DNA of 64,000 bases from an uncultured Pseudovibrio sp. (GTDB taxonomy: Bacteria; Pseudomonadota; Alphaproteobacteria; Rhizobiales; Stappiaceae), in the NCBI GenBank assembly GCA_947496145.1, contig CANMBS010000006.1, forward strand, positions 124,001 to 188,000. Direction: 5' to 3'. This document shows, one piece after another, positions 17,440-23,966 of the stretch (its first letter is position 1; each line of letters opens with the position of its first letter). The notes beneath the pieces are model-generated. The model was given only the letters and a program-made list of their open reading frames with translations. It did not search any database and was not told where the DNA came from. Position numbers and translations under genes: made by a program.

Positions 17440-18942
17440 ATGCCGCTTGATGTCCATGACCAACAACAACCGCAGAACACTGCATCACAAGACAACGGGC
17501 CTCAAAAGGAGTTGCAATGGGCGCAGCGTGTGTTTCAGGCGCTTCAGATGAACTATCCTGACAGCGTTGAGCAAGCCGCGCAGGTTGAAGCCAACCTGCC
17601 GGACATGGTGGACTTTCCTGCGGCCCTGAGCACAGCAGATAACAAGAAGGTGGAAGCCTCGATTGCACAGGTCGCTTCTGAAAGCAAGGCCGCGCATAAG
17701 ACAGCTGACAGCCTGATTAAGAGCATTGTCACCCTGTTCACCCGTCTGGAGGGTGATGAAGAACTGAAAGGCACCATGAGTGCGATGCAGGCCTACACGG
17801 GCGATAGCCCCAAGTACGGCGTGGTTGGCCAGCTGGGCGCTGGTGGTTTCACCAAGATCGTGGACAGTGCCAAGAAGGGCAAGGAAGATACTGATCTGAC
17901 AATCCGTGAAAAAGGGACAGCTTACTTTGATCTGTCCAACTCCCCTGCCTTCCGTAAAGCAATGGAGAAAATCTATCATTCTTCCGAGTTGCAGGAGAAG
18001 ATGAAAGATATCATTGATATCGACTATCTGCATAGCTTCAAGTTTGGCCCTCCGCGTGGCGCAGAACCGGGGAGTAATGCTCCTGAAGAACTGAAGCTTT
18101 ATACCTATCGCAATGAAAGTAAGAAAAACGCCTCTAAAAATCCTGAGCTTTACGGTCATGTGCCGCAAGGCGACGATCAGGTGGACGGCCCGGTCCCGCA
18201 AAACGATGCACTGGCAGGACAAAGCCTGACCGCGAACCAGAGAAAGTACCGGACACGCAAAAAAGGTGCTGATGGTGCGTGGGCTACTGCTGAAGATCTT
18301 GAAAAGAACAAACGCCTGACAGAGCGTGAATTAAACTTTGCCAGAACCAATCCGCGTAACAGGCATGACCGGGAAGATTATCAGTTCAAAGAGGGCAAGC
18401 CCGTTACACAGGGTGATATGCCCAAAGACAAGGTGATTGTTGAACATCAGCCCGGTTTTTCTGTCTGGGATGTGAAGGAAGACACTGGTTTTGACAAGGA
18501 TGCAAAACAGCACAGCAAACCAACTGTGGCAGGCCCTTCCGGTACGACGGACCGTTTCATCACCGGTATCCGGTTGCTTGGCAAAGGTGTGATGAAAGAG
18601 CTGGGCCTTGAGGGCCCTAACGCAGAAAATCAGGTGAAGGAGCTGGGTCGCTGGCTTGCCACCGGATATCTTGTGGGAGATGAACACCACTCCGCAGTTG
18701 AAGTGAACCTTGGAGCTGCGAACCACGGGCTGGACGCTCAGTGGGGCAATGACCTTTACACTGAACCATTTTCCGAACCGATTAAAGGCAGGGGCTTTGA
18801 GATTTCCAGCCAGGAAGTTGTTGGCGAGCTTGAGAAGAAGCTTGAGAGTGCGCAGGAAGACGTGGTTGACAGAGACTCTTATCGGTTTGATCTGGAAGGT
18901 GGATCAAAAGCGAAGGTGGCACCTGACGGCAAGATCAAATAG
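17440..18942 (+). CDS. Unrecognised 500-residue hydrophilic protein
   Basis: The ATG at 17440 has AGGAG 7 bases upstream. The protein is soluble, without signal peptide or membrane segment. An N-terminal part rich in Gln, Asn and Ala (1-130) is followed by a mixed region (GVVGQLGAGGFTKIVDSAKK; AYFDLSNSPAFRKAMEKIY) and a highly charged middle (about 230-340) rich in Lys, Asp and Asn. The last 120 residues look globular (RFITGIRLLGKGVMKELGL, WLATGYLVGDEHHSAVEVNL) and end in a Glu/Lys-rich helix. I do not recognise a family. The modular layout with a polar linker would suit a secreted or toxin-type protein, but no secretion or immunity gene is adjacent, so this is speculation. The prophage begins 136 bases downstream. 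Confidence 0.75.
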   Translation: MPLDVHDQQQPQNTASQDNGPQKELQWAQRVFQALQMNYPDSVEQAAQVEANLPDMVDFPAALSTADNKKVEASIAQVASESKAAHKTADSLIKSIVTLFTRLEGDEELKGTMSAMQAYTGDSPKYGVVGQLGAGGFTKIVDSAKKGKEDTDLTIREKGTAYFDLSNSPAFRKAMEKIYHSSELQEKMKDIIDIDYLHSFKFGPPRGAEPGSNAPEELKLYTYRNESKKNASKNPELYGHVPQGDDQVDGPVPQNDALAGQSLTANQRKYRTRKKGADGAWATAEDLEKNKRLTERELNFARTNPRNRHDREDYQFKEGKPVTQGDMPKDKVIVEHQPGFSVWDVKEDTGFDKDAKQHSKPTVAGPSGTTDRFITGIRLLGKGVMKELGLEGPNAENQVKELGRWLATGYLVGDEHHSAVEVNLGAANHGLDAQWGNDLYTEPFSEPIKGRGFEISSQEVVGELEKKLESAQEDVVDRDSYRFDLEGGSKAKVAPDGKIK

Positions 18943-19748
18943 GTCTCGAAATTGCTGATATGAACTGGCAGCCCTTAAAGCAGGCATTCTGAGGATGATC
19001 TGCTTTGAGGGTTTTAGCGCATTTGGGCAGGCTTTCCAGCTGATTAGGACAGAGCACAAGGTATGGTACTTTCCCGCTGATGGGAGACACTTGAAGTTAG
19101 AGTAGACGGGAATATCCGGGATTTGGCGAAGATAGACGGGTTAAGTGGGGAGTTTCTGCGGTTTGGTGGGTGGTTTTGGGTGTTGGATCGTGTCTAATTT
19201 TTTGAGGGTGATGGACACTTGTTTTTAGAGTAAATGGCCGGAGGGACACTTGAATTTAGAGTTCGACGGGTCTTTGGGGAAATTGTTTGAGATTGTTCGA
19301 AGGGTGTTCGAAGCCGCAGAAAGCTGCCGATTTTGGGTGGTTTTGTGCGGCTTTATTTTTGTTGTAGCAGCTTTGCGTTAATCGGAGAAGTAGGAACTGG
19401 CTTCCTAGTTTTGTTTTTGGCGGAGTTCTGCGGATAATGGCGGATTTGGCGGTTTTGAACCTGGAACAAATTCCTGCGTTTTTTTGTGATTTTGTGCGTT
19501 GCTATGTGAAATCGGGCTGAAACGGGCGGGTGTGCGCGGGCGGTGAGAATCGGAAGTCAGGGCGGTCTTCGAAGAACGTTCGAAAGAGGCTTCGAAAAGA
19601 CCTGCTGTGGTGAGCTGAAAATGCAACCTTGGGTAAAGCTGTGTTGCGAATTCCGTGAATAACTGCAAGCTACATATATCCTAGAACAACTGTCGGATAG
19701 TCCTCAAACGGAAAGCAACGTATGCGAGAATGAGGCTCAGAATGACTC
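18943..19748. other. Host-prophage junction and phage left-end non-coding region
   Basis: No convincing gene. It contains the inferred prophage left end at about 19078, three transposase-type repeat sites (19084-19103, 19213-19231, 19244-19262) and five TTCGAA hexamers in two phased groups (19296/19307 and 19568/19579/19591). An 87-codon minus-strand frame at 19405-19668 was judged a chance reading. Confidence 0.7.
19084..19262 (+). repeat. Left-end transposase-binding-type sites L1, L2, L3
   Basis: Three direct copies of a G-GACACTT-N-N-N-TTAGAGT unit occur at 19084-19103, 19213-19231 and 19244-19262. The first sits a few bases from the inferred end, then there is a gap of about 110 bases, then two copies 31 bases apart. 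This matches the known L1 - gap - L2 L3 layout of the phage Mu left end, where MuA binds. Binding here is inferred. Confidence 0.8.
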
Positions 19749-20288
19749 TTAAACCTGGTGTTTGGTTTTGGCCTGATCAGATGGAGTGGTGACCAGTTGT
19801 TTTTTGAGCCGCTTGTGCAGCAGGCTCATGAGTGCCTGGCGTTCTTCATCGTCTTGCGGGTCCTCTGCCATCTCATAGTATTCTTCATATTTTTCCATTG
19901 AGAGACGAGCCAGATCGCGCTCCGCAATGCGTGCGCCCACTTCTTTATAGGTGCGTCCGACAGTTTCAAAAACACGAGCGAAGAATTCTATATCTATTCT
20001 GACACCACTGAATTCGGTATCCACTCCGCTTCCACCGAATGAAACCACATCTGGCTTGACCATTCGCATTGGACCTTCGCCAAGGATAAGCCAGTTCAGG
20101 TTGATGTCGTTTGCTTCGGCAATAACTGCGAGAATGTCAGTATCTGGAAGTCTATCACCCTTCTCATAATTACCATAAGTGGATGCAGACAAGCCTAATC
20201 GTGCGCAGTAATCCACACGCCTCTCTTCTCCGCGTATCTCAATAAGTCTTTGACCTAGCTTAGTTTTTGAAGACGGTGTTCGCGCCAT
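19749..20288 (-). CDS. Prophage repressor, XRE/Cro-type helix-turn-helix (Mu c analogue)
   Basis: A 179-residue DNA-binding protein. The N-terminal 65 residues form an XRE helix-turn-helix (LGQRLIEIRGEERRVDYCA, GLSASTYGNYEKGDRLPD, LNWLILGEGPM). The C-terminal half is helical and acidic and has no S24/LexA-type Ser-Lys autocleavage motif. It is transcribed away from the early operon and separated from the ner-like gene by a region with two CACGAATGTG operators. It is the expected maintainer of lysogeny; without a peptidase domain, induction would not be by RecA-stimulated self-cleavage. Confidence 0.87.
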   Translation of the reverse strand: MARTPSSKTKLGQRLIEIRGEERRVDYCARLGLSASTYGNYEKGDRLPDTDILAVIAEANDINLNWLILGEGPMRMVKPDVVSFGGSGVDTEFSGVRIDIEFFARVFETVGRTYKEVGARIAERDLARLSMEKYEEYYEMAEDPQDDEERQALMSLLHKRLKKQLVTTPSDQAKTKHQV

Positions 20289-20301
20289 TATTCAATAATT
20301 G

Positions 20302-20349
20302 CACGAATGTGAAAATATGCATTGCATAATAACACGAATGTGCGATTAT
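20302..20349. promoter_or_regulatory. Early promoter with paired repressor operators
   Basis: CACGAATGTG, an imperfect palindrome, occurs twice, at 20302-20311 and 20333-20342, 31 bp apart (three helical turns). The second copy lies inside the spacer of a candidate early promoter, TTGCAT (20322-20327) N16 GATTAT (20344-20349), reading toward the ner-like gene. This is the arrangement expected for repression by the adjacent minus-strand repressor. The assignment to that repressor is inferred. Confidence 0.65.
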
Positions 20350-20437
20350 CCTTTTTGTACTTAAGGAGAAGCAATTGCTTCAAAAAAGACAATCGCAAGG
20401 TGGCAGCCTTTTGATTGTCGTGGTTTTAGAGGCTCTT

Positions 20438-20764
20438 ATGACGCTTAACACCCGAACTGACATGAAGCCCTGGCAGATCATCTCCCGTCTTCGTGAACTG
20501 CGTACGTCCTACGCAGAGATTGACCGGAAATATGGTCTTCCCAATGGCACCGCCAAGAATGCTGCGCGTAAACCTCACATTTTAGGTGAACGTGCTTTGT
20601 CTGAAACCCTTGGTCTTCCTCCTCATGAAATCTGGCCCAGTCGCCATGATGTTTCTACCGGGGAGCGGCTCTATCCGCAACCGATGAGCAACTATCGCAC
20701 ACAGCGGATTTTGGGTCCATGTCAAAACGTCACATCTGAAATGACATGTGGAGCGGCGGCATGA
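20438..20764 (+). CDS. Ner/Nlp-like early transcriptional regulator
   Basis: A 108-residue protein whose core (MKPWQIISRLRELRTSYAEI, KYGLPNGTAKNAARKPHILG, RALSETLGLPPHEIWPSRHD) is the Ner/Nlp helix-turn-helix of Mu-like phages, which turns down early transcription during lytic growth. The ATG at 20438 gives the normal N-terminus. An in-frame TTG at 20375 has a stronger Shine-Dalgarno (AAGGAG, 6 bases upstream) and would add 21 residues; between the two lies a hairpin (GACAATC 20388-20394 with GATTGTC 20413-20419). The start is therefore uncertain. The C-terminal 40 residues extend past the usual Ner length. Confidence 0.85.
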   Translation: MTLNTRTDMKPWQIISRLRELRTSYAEIDRKYGLPNGTAKNAARKPHILGERALSETLGLPPHEIWPSRHDVSTGERLYPQPMSNYRTQRILGPCQNVTSEMTCGAAA

Positions 20765-21105
20765 GCAAAACAGTTTATGTGCTGCGCCAGTACGGCCTGC
20801 AATCCGGCTTTCGTTACTTCATCGGCTCGTGGAAGCCGCTGGAATGCACGTCAAGCGGACACTGGTTTATCACCCCCAAAGCTTGCGGGGAGCTTGAAGA
20901 GGCTATGACCTTTGACAGCAAAAGCAGAGCTGCGGAGTGGGTTGCGAGCCTTAATGAAAGCCAGCACCCGGCAGCGCGTCCGTGGCAGGTGGCAAAGGCG
21001 ACAGTCAAGTCCGATGGCACCGCGCCTACACCCTCACCTTACTCAGGCAGGTTCAAGCCCATGGAAAGAGCGTTCCGGGACTTATGCGCGGAGCGGGACG
21101 GATGA
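20761..21105 (+). CDS. Small early phage protein ending in a transposase-like motif
   Basis: A 114-residue protein, start ATG overlapping the ner-like stop (ATGA). The body (YVLRQYGLQSGFRYFIGSWK, DSKSRAAEWVASLNESQ) is not recognised. The last 20 residues, PYSGRFKPMERAFRDLCAE, match the catalytic-Glu block of this phage's own transposase (PYSGQSKPIERAFRDLCEE at about residues 371-389 of the gene at 23967) in 14 of 19 positions. At least nine of the matching codons differ synonymously, so this is not a recent copying event. The function is unknown; see findings. Confidence 0.7.
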   Translation: MSKTVYVLRQYGLQSGFRYFIGSWKPLECTSSGHWFITPKACGELEEAMTFDSKSRAAEWVASLNESQHPAARPWQVAKATVKSDGTAPTPSPYSGRFKPMERAFRDLCAERDG

Positions 21106-21236
21106 GTGACAGGTTTCGTGAAATCACCGCACGCGCTTTGCTTCACCTTGCTTTTCGTATTGGCCCTGCCGGGTTTTTAGAAGGCTTTGTGCGGCGCGTG
21201 CAAACAGCGAGCGATGAACAGCTTGGATTGAGCTGA
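21102..21236 (+). CDS. Small early phage protein, 44 residues
   Basis: The ATG at 21102 overlaps the stop of the preceding gene (ATGA-type coupling). The product MSDRFREITARALLHLAFRI continues as an amphipathic helix rich in Arg and Leu. Too short to classify; supported by the coupled start and its place in a compact early operon. Confidence 0.5.
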   Translation: MSDRFREITARALLHLAFRIGPAGFLEGFVRRVQTASDEQLGLS

Positions 21237-21247
21237 AGGGAGTTGAG

Positions 21248-21676
21248 ATGACTAATGAAAAAGCCACCCCTGAAAATACGGTTAAGCTTTCTGAATGTCT
21301 GCGGTTTGCTGAAGAGGTCGTTGACTGGCTGCAAGAGGCTGGCTGCGATGCCTTTGAAGCCCGTGAAGTGTTGATGCTGGCCTGGCAAAGTCAGGAGTCC
21401 CGTATTGAGCGTGTGGCGGGTGAAGCGTCCCGGCAAGTGGATTTCTATGAGCAACAGGCCACCAGTTATCCAGAAACAGCAAGGCGCAAAGCCACACGGC
21501 GGAAATTGTATTTTCAAAGCCTGCGAGAGGCTCGGCAGGCTGAAGATGAGCTTGAAAAGCGGGTTGCTGGAGCCGTGGACACTACTGTCGCTTTTACCCT
21601 GCGATCTGTTGAAGAGCGGATTGCTGATGCCTCTGACCATCCTCGTACCGCCGAAGTGAATGGAGGGACTGAGTGA
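21248..21676 (+). CDS. Hypothetical early phage protein, helical
   Basis: A 142-residue, Glu/Ala/Arg-rich protein with AGGGAG before the ATG at 21248. It is predicted to be mostly helical (LRFAEEVVDWLQEAG; LREARQAEDELEKRVAGAVD). No family is recognised. It belongs to the run of small genes between ner and the ParB-like gene. Confidence 0.7.
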   Translation: MTNEKATPENTVKLSECLRFAEEVVDWLQEAGCDAFEAREVLMLAWQSQESRIERVAGEASRQVDFYEQQATSYPETARRKATRRKLYFQSLREARQAEDELEKRVAGAVDTTVAFTLRSVEERIADASDHPRTAEVNGGTE

Positions 21677-21855
21677 TGAATCAGAGCCAAGTAGAAGTAA
21701 ACACCTCACACCCGCCAGTGCCAATGCAGCAGCGGGAGGAGATGCGGAAAAAGTACCAGGACTTTGAAGCGTGCAATGCTCTGAATAAACGGGCTATGCA
21801 ACATTTTGAGAGCGAGTATGGGCCTTTTCACATATGCAGCGGCTCCACTTTATGA
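21676..21855 (+). CDS. Hypothetical small early phage protein
   Basis: 59 residues from the ATG at 21676, which overlaps the previous stop by one base; a GTG one codon earlier is possible. It is polar, with a helical REEMRKKYQDFEACNALNK segment. No family is recognised. Confidence 0.55.
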   Translation: MNQSQVEVNTSHPPVPMQQREEMRKKYQDFEACNALNKRAMQHFESEYGPFHICSGSTL

Positions 21856-21968
21856 TGATCTATGTCAATTATCGCTCGGAGCTTCCACCCTTTCGAAAGA
21901 TGTATAAAGCGCTAAAAAAAGCGCAACTTGTTCCTGCTGATGCGTCATGGCCGGAGGAACTGAGCTGA
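21852..21968 (+). CDS. Hypothetical micro-protein, 38 residues
   Basis: ATG at 21852, overlapping the previous stop (ATGA), and it ends in TGATG shared with the next start. The product begins MMIYVNYRSELPPFRKMYKA and is basic. Support comes from coupled overlaps at both ends. Confidence 0.5.
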   Translation: MMIYVNYRSELPPFRKMYKALKKAQLVPADASWPEELS

Positions 21969-22162
21969 TGACAAGCTGGGCTAAGCCAACTGATCCTAGT
22001 TTATTTGCAGTAGAAATTCCGCAGGAAGAAATTGCTGCAATTCGGGCACTTCTTCAGGCAGCAATTGCCGGTCAATTGTCCGTGACAGACCTAATGCGTA
22101 CATTAGAAGTAAGGCGCGACCTTGTTGCAGGTCAGTCATGCCAGAAGGGAGGCGGTCGATGA
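21968..22162 (+). CDS. Hypothetical small early phage protein
   Basis: 64 residues from the ATG at 21968, coupled to the micro-protein upstream. EIPQEEIAAIRALLQAAIAG is a plausible helix. However, most of it lies opposite the minus-strand gene 21996-22493, so one of the two readings may be non-coding. The ATGA chain upstream favours translation at least initially. Confidence 0.4.
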   Translation: MTSWAKPTDPSLFAVEIPQEEIAAIRALLQAAIAGQLSVTDLMRTLEVRRDLVAGQSCQKGGGR

Positions 22163-22493
22163 TTGCTTCGCCTCGCGGTAAGTTAGCCGCCAACACGACC
22201 AGTGATTGCAGATATCTGTCTCGGATCACTCTCCAGGCTCCAAGAGGAAGCGTATCCCAACAATCGAAGCTGTCGGTCTCCGCCATCTGGATCAAAGCAA
22301 TGTCCGCCTTGCTGTCAAAGGCTGTTGAGTATGGTGTTGCGTTTATCTCTGCATACCTTGCGGTGAAGACTGGCATTACTTCGAAGAGTGCTTTCAGGCT
22401 CTGGCTGGCATTGAAGGTTTGCATCTTGGTCGGGTCCAGACGATCTCCAAGGCATCTTTCTACATACCAGGCGTAGACGAGCTCTAGCTCCAT
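21996..22493 (-). CDS. Unrecognised minus-strand protein inside the early region (possible cargo)
   Basis: 165 residues from the ATG with complement ending at 22493, preceded by AGGAG about 10 bases upstream. It is a globular-looking soluble protein: MELELVYAWYVERCLGDRLD, then SLKALFEVMPVFTARYAEIN, and a Leu-rich C-terminus (GRALLLMYALGLSRTIDRQL). It is opposite in direction to all early genes around it and a 12-bp hairpin (22549-22593) lies just upstream of its start. No family is recognised. Its isolation and orientation resemble a lysogenically expressed moron gene; that is inference. Confidence 0.6.
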   Translation of the reverse strand: MELELVYAWYVERCLGDRLDPTKMQTFNASQSLKALFEVMPVFTARYAEINATPYSTAFDSKADIALIQMAETDSFDCWDTLPLGAWRVIRDRYLQSLVVLAANLPRGEAIIDRLPSGMTDLQQGRALLLMYALGLSRTIDRQLLPEEVPELQQFLPAEFLLQIN

Positions 22494-22548
22494 TTTCAAC
22501 TTTCTCCTGTGACTCGATTGTTTCACACGCATGAGTTTAGGAGAAAAC

Positions 22549-22593
22549 GACTCCGCTGTCTTGTTGTTGTTCCCTCGTCTGGACAGCGGAGTC
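22549..22593. other. 12-bp perfect stem between minus-strand cargo gene and ParB-like gene
   Basis: GACTCCGCTGTC (22549-22560) and GACAGCGGAGTC (22582-22593) are perfect inverted repeats with a 21-base loop. In the minus direction the stem is followed by GTTTTC. It could be a transcription insulator, an operator or a terminator remnant. Confidence 0.55.
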
Positions 22594-22626
22594 TTTCGGA
22601 ATTCACTAGGTTAAATACGGTTTGAT

Positions 22627-23457
22627 ATGTCTGACTTGCCCTTAAAAGACATTGTTGTTCCTGAGAGGTTACGGCCTACCCATCAGGACTGGATTGAGGT
22701 TCTTGCCAGCTCTATGGCTGAGCTGGGGCTGAAAGAGCCTGTGGTGGTTCGTGAGGTTAAACGCGGACGTTCTAAGCAAATTGAGCTTGTGGCGGGTGCT
22801 CACCGTCTGGCGGCGGCTGAACGGCTGGACTGGAAGGAAATTCCGGTTAGCCTGGTGGAGGCTTCTGACCTTGAAGCCCGCCTGATTGAGATTGATGAGA
22901 ACCTGATGCGGCGGGAGCTTTCTCCGCTGGACCGCGCCATTTTTTTAAATGAGCGCAAGAAGGTTCACGAGGAGATGTACCCGGAAACCAAGCATGGCGG
23001 CGACGTTAAGAGCGCTGATTTTAAAGAAAAAAATCAAATGGCCAACTTGGCCACTCGATTTTCCAAGGCTGCTGCTGAGAAAACCGGGTTGTCTGAGCGC
23101 TCAATTCGCCGTGCTGTCTCCATCATTGTAAGGCTTTCTCCTGATGTGATTGAGCTGGTGCGCAGTACTGGCCTTGCTGAGAGTGGCAAGGAGCTGGAAG
23201 CGCTGGCGAAAAAGGAGCCTGCTGCACAGCGTGCGATCTTAAATGTGATTGCTGATGGCAATGCGCAGAAGGTCTCGCAGGCGGAAGTGTTGCTTTCCAT
23301 GAAGAGCAGCATGGCTCCGGTCTCAGAAGAAGAAAAGGCTTTTCGCACATTGCTGGCGAGCTGGAACCGGCTGGGGCGCAAGCGTCGCCGCCAGTTTTTA
23401 GGTGAGCTGGGGCTGGAAGCCAGTGATGTGGTTCTGGATGGCAAGGTGAAGGAATAG
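22627..23457 (+). CDS. ParB/Srx-fold protein of the phage early region
   Basis: A 276-residue protein with an N-terminal ParB/RepB/Spo0J-type domain: IVVPERLRPTHQDWIEVLAS, IELVAGAHRLAAAERL (the CTP-binding GxxRxxA-like box, here GAHRLAA) and IEIDENLMRRELSPLDRAIF. A helix-turn-helix-like stretch follows (AEKTGLSERSIRRAVSIIVRL). Known: ParB-like genes occur in some alphaproteobacterial Mu-like phages without a ParA and without a known role. No parA is present here. It may bind phage DNA; TTCGAA groups described in findings are candidate sites, which is inference only. Confidence 0.85.
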   Translation: MSDLPLKDIVVPERLRPTHQDWIEVLASSMAELGLKEPVVVREVKRGRSKQIELVAGAHRLAAAERLDWKEIPVSLVEASDLEARLIEIDENLMRRELSPLDRAIFLNERKKVHEEMYPETKHGGDVKSADFKEKNQMANLATRFSKAAAEKTGLSERSIRRAVSIIVRLSPDVIELVRSTGLAESGKELEALAKKEPAAQRAILNVIADGNAQKVSQAEVLLSMKSSMAPVSEEEKAFRTLLASWNRLGRKRRRQFLGELGLEASDVVLDGKVKE

Positions 23458-23461
23458 CACC

Positions 23462-23965
23462 ATGGGCAGACCAAGAACCAGAAAGCTTTATCACGATGAG
23501 CGCCAGTTCGACATGTTTAATGCGGACGGGCAACCGGCACAGGCTCTATTCCCTGTGCGCACACCCAAGCGCGACATTGAGTGCATGGACTTTTCCGCCA
23601 AGCTGAAGCGGGCCATGTCTGACGCATTGAAGGAATGCAGCTACTCCCGCGAGGAAGTGGCGGCGCGGATGGGCACCATTTTGGGCCTGCCCAAATTTTC
23701 CAAGGGCATGCTGGACAAGTACACCTCGGAAAGCAGCGAGGGCCACCAGATTTCCCTGTTGCGGTTCAAGGCTTTTGTGAAGGCCACGGGGTGCAACTGG
23801 CTGTGGCAGATGGTGGTTGAAGATGACGGCCTGACCCTGATGGAAGGGGAAGAAGCCCGCCTTGCCCAGGTTGGGCTGGTGAAACAACAAATTCGGGAAC
23901 AGCAGCAGCTTTTGAAGGATCTGGAACGGTCCCCCGTTGAGCTGCGCAAAAGACGGAGACGCTGA
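23462..23965 (+). CDS. Phage DNA-binding-type protein upstream of transposase
   Basis: A 167-residue basic protein. The central part (YSREEVAARMGTILGLPKFS, KGMLDKYTSESSEGHQISLL) looks like a helix-turn-helix of the kind found in small proteins upstream of the transposase in Mu-like phages. The C-terminus is a coiled-coil-like QQQLLKDLERSPVELRKRRRR. It is coupled to the transposase gene, whose ATG starts 1 base after its stop. The function is not established. Confidence 0.75.
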   Translation: MGRPRTRKLYHDERQFDMFNADGQPAQALFPVRTPKRDIECMDFSAKLKRAMSDALKECSYSREEVAARMGTILGLPKFSKGMLDKYTSESSEGHQISLLRFKAFVKATGCNWLWQMVVEDDGLTLMEGEEARLAQVGLVKQQIREQQQLLKDLERSPVELRKRRRR

Positions 23966-23966
23966 C

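Noticed and set aside
17485-18222. 245-codon minus-strand frame opposite the 500-residue gene
   Set aside because: No ribosome-binding site or family, and the plus frame has AGGAG and normal coding character.
19405-19668. 87-codon minus-strand gene at the phage left end
   Set aside because: Poor composition (Ser/Pro/Arg low complexity), no ribosome-binding site, and it lies in a stretch dominated by repeat sites.
22138-22476. 112-codon plus-strand frame
   Set aside because: Antisense to the better supported minus-strand gene; unstructured composition and no ribosome-binding site.
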